The position numbers and the translations under genes are program-made. Shown piece by piece: positions 58,084 through 64,000 of a stretch of DNA of 64,000 nucleotides. Under the pieces are notes generated by a model. It saw nothing but the letters and a program-made list of their open reading frames with translations, was not told where the DNA came from and did not search any database. Every line of letters starts with the position of its first letter. Within the stretch, counting starts at the first letter, position 1. Location of the stretch: assembly GCF_012034205.1 (NCBI RefSeq), contig NZ_JAATEM010000001.1:1-64000 (forward strand). Reading direction: 5' to 3'. Source of the stretch: Streptomyces composti. GTDB lineage: Bacteria; Actinomycetota; Actinomycetes; Streptomycetales; Streptomycetaceae.

Positions 58084-58911
58084 TCAGGCCACGACGACGA
58101 CCGGGTCCCCGACCCGGACGGTGCCGGGCGAGACGGGCACGAGGTTCTGCCCGAACACCAGTCTGCCGCCCGATCCGCGGTGCCGTCCAAGAGTGTGCAG
58201 CGGCTCCTTGCCGCGCCGGGCCGTCGTCTGGTCGGTGGTGGTCACCACACAGCGCCCGCAGGGCTTGGCGACCCGGAAGGCGACCTCCCCGATGGTGATG
58301 CGGGACCAGCCGTCCTCGGCCCAGGCGGGGGCGCCGTCGACGACGACGCTCGGCCGGAACCGGTTCATCGGCAGGGGGCCCTCGTCCGCGTGCTCGCCCT
58401 CGGCGATGAGGGAGTTGAGGGCGTCGAGCGAGGAGGTGGAGGTGAGCAGCAGAGGGAAGCCGTCGGCGAAGGTGACGGTCTCGCCGGGCAGCGCGAACTC
58501 GGGGTCGACCGGGCGGCGGGTGGCCGGGTCGTCCAGGTGCACCAGGCGCACGTCGGCGCCTAGGTAGGTGCTGCACCAGGCGTGCGCGGCGGGGTCCTCG
58601 GCCGGGACGGTGTCGACCTGGTCGTCGAAGAGCCGAACCCTGACGGTGCGGCCCGGCCTCGGCACGGGCACCTCGATCGGGTCCATGCCGGGTGCGGACA
58701 GCCGGACACCTCCGCCGGGCAGCAACTCGGCGGCGGCCAGGGCGAGACGCGGCTGCCGGCGCTGGGTGACGACCTTCGCCCCGTCGTCGATCAGCGTCCA
58801 GCGCCGGTCACCGGCCGGCCCCCAGGGCTCCACGGCAACCTCCGGGAGCGCAACGCTCCGGAACGCCTTGACCGGATGGACGTGGATCGAGTGCAGCCGC
58901 GGGTTCCCCAT
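58084..58911 (-). CDS. MOSC-domain protein
   Basis: A 275-residue protein with the MOSC N-terminal domain (LHSIHVHPVKAFRSVALPEVAVEPWGPAGDRRWTLID) and the MOSC domain itself (MNRFRPSVVVDGAPAWAEDGWSRITIGEVAFRVAKPCGRCVVTTTDQTTARRGKEPLHTL). It resembles YcbX/mARC, molybdenum-cofactor enzymes that reduce N-hydroxylated compounds. The cysteine in KPCGRC is the expected Mo ligand. ATG at 58911. Confidence 0.9.
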   Translation of the reverse strand: MGNPRLHSIHVHPVKAFRSVALPEVAVEPWGPAGDRRWTLIDDGAKVVTQRRQPRLALAAAELLPGGGVRLSAPGMDPIEVPVPRPGRTVRVRLFDDQVDTVPAEDPAAHAWCSTYLGADVRLVHLDDPATRRPVDPEFALPGETVTFADGFPLLLTSTSSLDALNSLIAEGEHADEGPLPMNRFRPSVVVDGAPAWAEDGWSRITIGEVAFRVAKPCGRCVVTTTDQTTARRGKEPLHTLGRHRGSGGRLVFGQNLVPVSPGTVRVGDPVVVVA

Positions 58912-58952
58912 GGGGCCATCCTGCCAGTCGCCGGCCGGTGGCCCGCAGGGGC

Positions 58953-59384
58953 TCAGTAGCCGCGGTACTGCTGGTTCTGGTACGGGTCCTGATACTGCGC
59001 CGGGGCCGGCCGGGGAGCCGCGGGGCGCATCGCCTCGTAGCCCGTGGCCGGGGCCATGGGACGCGGCGGCTGCGGCTGGGGCCCGGGGTAACCGCGCGGC
59101 GCGCCTGCCTGCTGCGGGATGTGCGGCGCGTGCGCCTGCTGCAGCGGTGCGGGCTGCGGGGCCTGCGGATAGCCGTACGCGGGCTGGGACGGTGCCGCCG
59201 GGAGGGCGGGCAGCGCCGACGGGAGCGCCGGCAGCGAGCCGCCGGGCGCGTCGTAGGCGGCGGGGACCCGGATCGGGGCGATCTGCGGGGTGCCCCGCTC
59301 GGCCACGAGCGAGTCGTAGATCGGAGTGTCCGGGAAGGAGGCGGAGTAGTAGCCGCCGCCATAGGTGGAGCGGGGGGAGGTCAT
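58953..59384 (-). CDS. Pro/Gln-rich small protein (DUF6643-like)
   Basis: A 143-residue low-complexity protein conserved in Streptomyces. Its N-terminus, TSPRSTYGGGYYSASFPDTPIYDSLVAERGTPQIAPIRVPAAYD, looks structured. The rest is Pro/Ala/Gln/Tyr-rich (for example AYGYPQAPQPAPLQQAHAPHIPQQ) and ends YQDPYQNQQYRGY. No enzymatic motif. Function unknown; the tail is of a type that could mediate weak self-association. Confidence 0.75.
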   Translation of the reverse strand: MTSPRSTYGGGYYSASFPDTPIYDSLVAERGTPQIAPIRVPAAYDAPGGSLPALPSALPALPAAPSQPAYGYPQAPQPAPLQQAHAPHIPQQAGAPRGYPGPQPQPPRPMAPATGYEAMRPAAPRPAPAQYQDPYQNQQYRGY

Positions 59385-59706
59385 GGCACATAAGTTAAGC
59401 CCACGATGTGCTGGTTGGGGAGACCGATAAGAGGGTTGTTTTAGGGGTCTTCAGTGGTCTGGAGTTCCCCAATGCGAGCGAATTTGATGAAAACGGACCT
59501 TGCGTGGCCGAAGTTTGGTGTAAAGGCCAAGGCCCAGGCGGGTTACCGGCGGTTGCCTGTCCGTTCTGCCCGCGGCCGGATCCGCACCCGCGGCCCGTCA
59601 CCGGCGGCGGGCTGGATGAGGGGGTTGGTCCCGCAATAGGTTGGGCCGACGACAACCCGATGGATGCCGGGAACGGGCCTGGCGCGAAGACCTCATGGGG
59701 GCGGAC
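59385..59706. promoter_or_regulatory. low-GC intergenic region between the Pro/Gln-rich and TerD genes
   Basis: 322 bp between divergent genes. Bases 59401-59520 are only about 53 percent GC, far below the surroundings. TAACTT just before the minus-strand ATG (59384) could be a -10 for a nearly leaderless message, and TAGGTT near 59639 may be the -10 for the TerD gene. No coding frame with proper codon bias is visible. A small RNA or a large control region is possible. Confidence 0.4.
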
Positions 59707-61020
59707 ATGTCAATGCCGAAGGGATCGAACACGCCGGTGCCGGCCACGGCACTCAGGGTGGAGCTGGGCTGGCGCTCGGGACCCGGCGTGCCCGACGCCG
59801 ACGCCTCGGCTCTGCTGCTGGTGGGCGGCAAGGTCCGCTCCGACGACGACTTCGTCTTCTACAACCAGCCCGCCCACGCCTCCGGCGCCGTCCGGCACGA
59901 GGGCAAGCGCACCGCGGGCAACCAGGTCACCGACACCCTCCTCGTCGACCTCACCCGCATCGAGCCCGGCATCGAGACGGTGATCCTGGCCGCCTCCAGC
60001 GACGGCGGCACCTTCGGGCAGATCCCCGGCCTCTACATCGAGGTCAAGGACGCGGCACAGGGCACCGTCGCGGCCCGCTTCGACGACACCGGCGCGACCA
60101 CCGAGACGGCGTTCGTGCTCGGCGAGTTCTACCGCCGCCAGGGCGCCTGGAAGTTCCGCGCCGTCGGCCAGGGCTACAGCAGCGGACTCGAGGGCCTCGC
60201 CACCGACTACGGCATCACCGTGGACGAGCCCCAGCACGCGGCACCCACCCCGGCCCCGGCGGCACCAGCCACCCCGCCGCCCCCGGCCGCACCCACCATG
60301 AACCGGCCGGTCACCCCGCCGCAGCCGCCCGTGACCCGGCCGTCCGCGCCGCCCCCGCCGGCCACACCCCCCGCGCCGGTCCGGCTCACCAAGGTGACGC
60401 TCACCAAGTCGGCGCCCTCCGTCTCGCTCACCAAGCAGGGCGGCACCTCCGGCACCCTGCACGTGAACCTCAACTGGCAGGTGCGCAAGCAGTTCTCCGG
60501 CTGGGCCGCCAAGCTCGGCCGCCCGGTCGCCATGCACTCCGACCTCGACCTCGACCTGTGCGCCCTGTACGAACTGAGCGACGGCACCAAGGGAGTCGTC
60601 CAGGCCCTCGGCAACGCCTTCGGCTCCTTCCACCAGCCGCCCTTCATCCACCTGGACGGCGACGACCGCACCGGCGCCGTCGCCACCGGCGAGAACCTCC
60701 GCGTCAACCTCGACTACAAGCAGTACTTCCGGCGCATCCTCGTCTTCGTCACCATCTACGAGGGCGCCCGTTCCTTCGCCGACCTCAACGCCCATGTCAC
60801 GCTGACCCCGCAGCACGGCGCGCCCATCGACTTCTCGCTGGACGAGTGCACGGTGCCCTCGACGGTGTGCGCCCTCGCCCTGATCACCAACTCCGGCAGC
60901 GGCGACCTGGTCGTCCAGCGCGAGGCCCGCTACCTGGTGCCCGAGCGCGGAGTCAGCCCGCAGCGCACCATCGACTACGCCTACGGCTGGGGCATGAACT
61001 GGACACCGGGCCGCAAGTGA
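59707..61020 (+). CDS. TerD-family protein with two TerD-like domains
   Basis: A 437-residue protein. Residues 1-180 are a TerD domain: [53 protein letters not shown], ending with the calcium-binding type acidic loops and [33 protein letters not shown] Pro/Ala linker of about 55 residues joins it to a second, TerA-like domain ([44 protein letters not shown]...[25 protein letters not shown]). TerD proteins belong to tellurite and stress-response membrane complexes. ATG 59707 is preferred; ATG 59695 and 59713 are alternatives. Confidence 0.92.
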   Translation: MSMPKGSNTPVPATALRVELGWRSGPGVPDADASALLLVGGKVRSDDDFVFYNQPAHASGAVRHEGKRTAGNQVTDTLLVDLTRIEPGIETVILAASSDGGTFGQIPGLYIEVKDAAQGTVAARFDDTGATTETAFVLGEFYRRQGAWKFRAVGQGYSSGLEGLATDYGITVDEPQHAAPTPAPAAPATPPPPAAPTMNRPVTPPQPPVTRPSAPPPPATPPAPVRLTKVTLTKSAPSVSLTKQGGTSGTLHVNLNWQVRKQFSGWAAKLGRPVAMHSDLDLDLCALYELSDGTKGVVQALGNAFGSFHQPPFIHLDGDDRTGAVATGENLRVNLDYKQYFRRILVFVTIYEGARSFADLNAHVTLTPQHGAPIDFSLDECTVPSTVCALALITNSGSGDLVVQREARYLVPERGVSPQRTIDYAYGWGMNWTPGRK

Positions 61021-61093
61021 GGCCGGGGGCGGACGGGGCCGCAGCCGCCGCGTGACCGCACAGGGCCGCAAGTGCCCCTGGGCCGCGGCCCGT

Positions 61094-62269
61094 TCACCCC
61101 TCCTCGGGCACGGTGTCCAGACGCGAGTAGGTGCGGCCCTTCCAGGCCGCACCCCGCCCCCGGTAGTGCTGCACCGCCGAGTCGACGGTCATCAGCAGGT
61201 ACAGCAGCGCCGTGAACGGCAGCAGGGGAGCGAGCCACAGCGGCTGCCGGTAGTAGCGCAGCATCGGCGCGTACGTCCCGGCCATCACCAGCCAGGCCGC
61301 CGCACCGGCGGCCACGGCCGGCCCGTCCGCCGCCGCCGCGCCCGCCGCCACCGCCGCCGGCGGCACCAGATACACCAGCGCCAGCCCGGCGACCGTGCCC
61401 ACGAGCAGCGCCAAGTTGTGCCGCAGCTGGGCGTACGCGCTGCGCGACACCATGCGCCACAGATCGTGCAGCCGGGGATAGGGGCGCACGCTGTCCACCC
61501 CGTCCGCGAGCCCCAGCCAGATCCGGCCGCCGCCCCGCTTCACCGCCCGGGCGAGGGCCACGTCGTCGATCACCGCGTGCCGGATCGCCTCCGGGACCCG
61601 CGCCCGCTCGGCCGTCCCGGCGCGCAGCAGCACACAGCCGCCCGCCGCCGCTGCCGTGCGCGCGCCGTCCCTGCCGATCCGGCGGAACGGGTACAGCTGG
61701 GCGAAGAAGTACACGAAGGCCGGCACCACCAGCCGCTCCCAGCCGCTCGCCACCCGCAGCCGCGCCATCTGCGAGACCAGGTCGAAACCGCCGTTCTGCG
61801 CGGCCGCCACCAGTCGCCGCAGGCTGTCCGGGGCGTGCGCGATGTCGGCGTCCGTGAGCAGCAGGTACTCCGGCGCACGGGTACGGGCCAGCCGGATGCC
61901 GTGCCGCACCGCCCACAGCTTGCCGGTCCACCCGGCCTGCGGCTCACCGGGCGAGGCCACCGTCAGCGGCAGTCCGCCCTGCCGCCGCGCCAGCTCGCGC
62001 GCCAGCTCCCCGGTGCCGTCCGTGCTGCCGTCGTCCACCAGGAAGACCTCCGCGTGCCCCGGATACTCCTGCGCCAGCAGCGACGGCAGACTCCTCGGCA
62101 GCACCGCCGCCTCGTCCCGGGCCGGCACCACCACGCACACCCGCGGCCACCGTTCCGGTTCCCGCAGTGGCGGGAGGCGCACGTCCGTGCGCCAGAAGAA
62201 GCCCTGGCCGAGCAGCAGCCACAGCCAGGCGGCGAGGGATCCGACGGCGGTCCACGCAAGCACGCTCAC
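61094..62269 (-). CDS. family 2 glycosyltransferase (HpnB-like)
   Basis: A 391-residue membrane glycosyltransferase. One N-terminal helix (LAWTAVGSLAAWLWLLLG) precedes the GT-A domain: VCVVVPARDEAAVLPRSLPSLLAQEYPGHAEVFLVDDGSTDGT, LLLTDADIAHAPDSL (DxD) and a catalytic Asp near RHAVIDDVALARAVKRGGGRIWLGLADG. Three or four C-terminal helices follow. The closest type is HpnB, found in hopanoid gene sets; the acceptor is presumably a lipid. No hopanoid genes are adjacent. GTG start at 62269. Confidence 0.88.
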   Translation of the reverse strand: MSVLAWTAVGSLAAWLWLLLGQGFFWRTDVRLPPLREPERWPRVCVVVPARDEAAVLPRSLPSLLAQEYPGHAEVFLVDDGSTDGTGELARELARRQGGLPLTVASPGEPQAGWTGKLWAVRHGIRLARTRAPEYLLLTDADIAHAPDSLRRLVAAAQNGGFDLVSQMARLRVASGWERLVVPAFVYFFAQLYPFRRIGRDGARTAAAAGGCVLLRAGTAERARVPEAIRHAVIDDVALARAVKRGGGRIWLGLADGVDSVRPYPRLHDLWRMVSRSAYAQLRHNLALLVGTVAGLALVYLVPPAAVAAGAAAADGPAVAAGAAAWLVMAGTYAPMLRYYRQPLWLAPLLPFTALLYLLMTVDSAVQHYRGRGAAWKGRTYSRLDTVPEEG

Positions 62270-62327
62270 GCTGCGCAGTCTGCCTCACCGAGGCGGCCGG
62301 TAGCGGCCCATCGTCTATCGTGGCCGG

Positions 62328-63113
62328 GTGAAGATCGCGCTCATGGACTCCGGAATCGGTCTGCTCGCGGCCACCGCCGCGGTACGGCGTCTCCGCCCGG
62401 ACGCCGATCTCGTCCTCTCCCTCGACCCCGACGGCATGCCCTGGGGCCCGCGGACGCCGAAGGACCTCACCGAGCGCGCCCTGGCCGTCGCCGAGGCGGC
62501 TGCGGCCCATCGCCCGGACGCGCTGATCGTCGGCTGCAACACCGCCACCGTGCACGCGCTGACCGCCCTGCGCGCCCGCCTCGAACCCGAGCTGCCGGTC
62601 ATCGGGACCGTCCCGGCGATCAAGCCCGCCGCCGCGGGCGGCGGCCACCTGGCGATCTGGGCCACGCCGGCCACCACCGGCAGCCCCTACCAGCGGGACC
62701 TGATCCGCAACTTCGCCGACGGCGTCGGCGTCACCGAGGTGCCCTGCTGGGGACTGGCCGAGGCCGTGGAGCGCGCCGACGAGAACGCCGTCGGCGAGGC
62801 GGTCGCGGCCGCGGCGGAGCTGACGCCGGAGCATGTCACCACCGTCGTCCTGGGCTGCACCCACTACGAACTGGTGGCCGAACGCATCCGGACCGCCGTG
62901 CAGCGCCCCGACGCGCCCCCGCTCGCCCTGCACGGCTCGGCGGGAGCGGTCGCCGCGCAGGCGCTGCGCCGCATCGGCGCCGAGCCGGCCCCCGACGCCC
63001 CCGCGAGCGGTTCCCTGACGGTCCTGCTCAGCGGCCGGGAGGGCACGCTGCCCGCATCCGCCCTCACCTACGCGGAGGGCCGCCTGCTGAAGCAGGTCAC
63101 CCCTACGGCCTGA
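62328..63113 (+). CDS. glutamate/aspartate racemase-family protein
   Basis: A 261-residue MurI-like protein. IALMDSGIGLLAATAAVRRLRPDADLVLSLDP matches the N-terminal DSGxGG region, LIVGCNTATVHAL contains the first catalytic Cys, and VVLGCTHYELVAERI the second Cys-His pair. The DSGIGLL and MPWGPRTPKDL stretches differ from true MurI (DSGVGGL, YGxKS), so it may act on another acid or be a paralogue rather than the cell-wall enzyme. The GTG at 62328 lies about 10 nt after TATCGT, a leaderless arrangement. Confidence 0.85.
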   Translation: MKIALMDSGIGLLAATAAVRRLRPDADLVLSLDPDGMPWGPRTPKDLTERALAVAEAAAAHRPDALIVGCNTATVHALTALRARLEPELPVIGTVPAIKPAAAGGGHLAIWATPATTGSPYQRDLIRNFADGVGVTEVPCWGLAEAVERADENAVGEAVAAAAELTPEHVTTVVLGCTHYELVAERIRTAVQRPDAPPLALHGSAGAVAAQALRRIGAEPAPDAPASGSLTVLLSGREGTLPASALTYAEGRLLKQVTPTA

Positions 63114-63247
63114 ACGGCGGCGCCGGATCCGCCGGGTTCTGCCCGGATCCGCCGAATTCCGAAGCACCGGCGCGCGGTCTCCGCCGGACGTTCCGCGCCT
63201 CCCCGGCCTCCTGCCCCGCCTGCCCGGACGCCGCTCGCGCCTGCCGA

Positions 63248-63289
63248 GGACCTGCCGCCCGCGCGGTCCGCGCGGACCGCGGCAGGTCC
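63248..63289. terminator. terminator between the racemase and membrane-protein genes
   Basis: GGACCTGCCG (63248-63257) pairs with CGGCAGGTCC (63280-63289), and an inner palindrome GCGGTCC-GCGC-GGACCGC (63263-63280) fills the loop. A long GC-rich hairpin ends the racemase transcript before the next gene on the same strand. Confidence 0.75.
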
Positions 63290-63343
63290 GGTCACGCTGT
63301 GCGACGCGGTACCCGCGGTGCGATTCCTGAGTAGTCTCGAAGT

Positions 63344-63892
63344 ATGAGGGACCACCACCCCCACGGTGAGCACACCCCGTACCCGGACGTCTGGACCGGG
63401 CGCGCGACCAACCGCGCCCAGTGGCTGCTCGCGCTGGCCGGAGCCGCCTGCATGGCCCTGGGGATCGCGCTGGCCGTGGACTCCGCGTGGACCTCCGCCG
63501 TGGCACCGCTGGTCATGGCGGTGGTCGGGTGCATCGCCGCGGGACTGCTGGTCCTCTTCGGCACCCTCGCTTTCGTGCATGTGGCGCTGCGCGTCGACGA
63601 GGAGCATCTGGAGGTGCGCTGCGGCCACATCGGGGTGCCCCGCCGCCGCATCCCGCTGTCGCAGGTCGCGGGAGCGGAGTTCGTCCCGCACGTCACCCCG
63701 CGGCACTGGGGCGGCTGGGGCTACCGCTGGCGGCCCGAGAAGGGCACGGCGGTCGTCGTCCGGCGGGGCGAGGGTCTGCTGCTGCGCCTGTGGGACGGCC
63801 ACACCTTCACCGTCACCGTGGACGACGCCGAGGCCGCGGTCCGCGTCATCCGCGACCGGCTCCGCCCGCAGCGGCCGAACGCCGCGCGCTGA
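63344..63892 (+). CDS. membrane protein with PH-like C-terminal region
   Basis: A 182-residue protein with two helices (WLLALAGAACMALGIALAV, VAPLVMAVVGCIAAGLLVLFGTLAFV), then a cytoplasmic beta-rich region: LRVDEEHLEVRCGHIGVPRRRIPLSQVAGAEFVPHVTPRHWGGWGYRWRPEKGTAVVVRRGEGLLLRLWDGHTFTVTVDDAEAAVRVI. This pattern is like bacterial PH (DUF304/DUF3093-like) domains. Function unknown. TAGTCT at 63332-63337 just before the ATG suggests a leaderless mRNA. After it, 63893-64000 shows no further gene start. Confidence 0.8.
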   Translation: MRDHHPHGEHTPYPDVWTGRATNRAQWLLALAGAACMALGIALAVDSAWTSAVAPLVMAVVGCIAAGLLVLFGTLAFVHVALRVDEEHLEVRCGHIGVPRRRIPLSQVAGAEFVPHVTPRHWGGWGYRWRPEKGTAVVVRRGEGLLLRLWDGHTFTVTVDDAEAAVRVIRDRLRPQRPNAAR

Positions 63893-64000
63893 GCGCGCAC
63901 CGGGAGAACGCGGGAACCCGGGCGGGCAGGCGAACGCAAGAACGTTTCGGCAGGACCGGTTCACGCCCGGCTCATCTGGCGAGCCGGTCCTCGTGGGACC

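Noticed and set aside
1..64000. tRNA or rRNA genes, intact insertion sequences, prophage or integration sites
   Set aside because: No cloverleaf-like sequence, transposase, integrase or flanking repeat was recognised on reading either strand; a tRNA search program would settle the tRNA question.

Overview
The window is a piece of a Streptomyces-type actinobacterial chromosome. GC content is very high, codons end almost entirely in G or C, and many start codons are GTG. Several genes look leaderless (a -10-like hexamer just before the start codon). The gene content fits: mycothiol- and deazaflavin/F420-type enzymes, a TerD protein, many TetR/MarR/LacI/DeoR/ROK regulators, a membrane Ser/Thr kinase, an RsbW-like ATPase and a sortase. 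I see no tRNA or rRNA gene, no intact transposase, no prophage and no CRISPR array. Layout, 0-16.3 kb: a redox group (DUF4395 membrane protein, membrane-anchored thioredoxin, flavin reductase), the etfBA electron-transfer flavoprotein operon behind a palindrome-rich leader, a phosphatase/nuclease-fold protein, a CitE-like aldolase, a DUF2975/XRE membrane-regulator pair, a receptor-like kinase, a divergent LacI regulator and ROK sugar kinase, a P-loop kinase-Nudix fusion, an M20 dipeptidase and a geranylgeranyl-reductase-type flavoprotein. 16.3-27.2 kb: regulator/target pairs (TetR with a deazaflavin reductase, a two-component system, MarR with a broken MFS gene), a mycothiol enzyme, an SDR, an intact MFS transporter, a tandem-repeat surface protein next to a class F sortase, the remnant of a TctA-type transporter, and a PAP2 phosphatase. 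27.2-40.3 kb: a copper-box-controlled secreted protein with two HxHP domains, a GH15 glycosidase, a DeoR/SIS/class II aldolase amino-sugar unit, a PucR regulator opposite an HSL-type esterase, a heterodimeric ABC transporter and an RlmG-like rRNA methyltransferase. 40.3-52.2 kb: AlkB, a solitary ROK regulator, a 3-hydroxyisobutyrate-dehydrogenase-like enzyme, a PPOX protein, a SHOCT-ABC-FtsX export operon, an RsbW-like ATPase, a Cds1-like cysteine desulfhydrase, an SRPBCC protein and a second DeoR regulator. 52.2-64.0 kb: a polytopic membrane alpha/beta hydrolase, a beta-helix/AAA fusion protein, an Rv1733c-type membrane protein, a MOSC protein, a Pro/Gln-rich small protein, a two-domain TerD protein, an HpnB-like glycosyltransferase, a glutamate-racemase paralogue and a membrane protein with a PH-like region. 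Most genes are single or paired, as in ordinary chromosomal regions. The points most worth following are the sortase/HTGGG-repeat pair, the copper-box protein without its usual partners, clean operator palindromes in front of several regulator genes, two hairpins that overlap ribosome binding sites, and two decayed transporter genes that mark past deletions.
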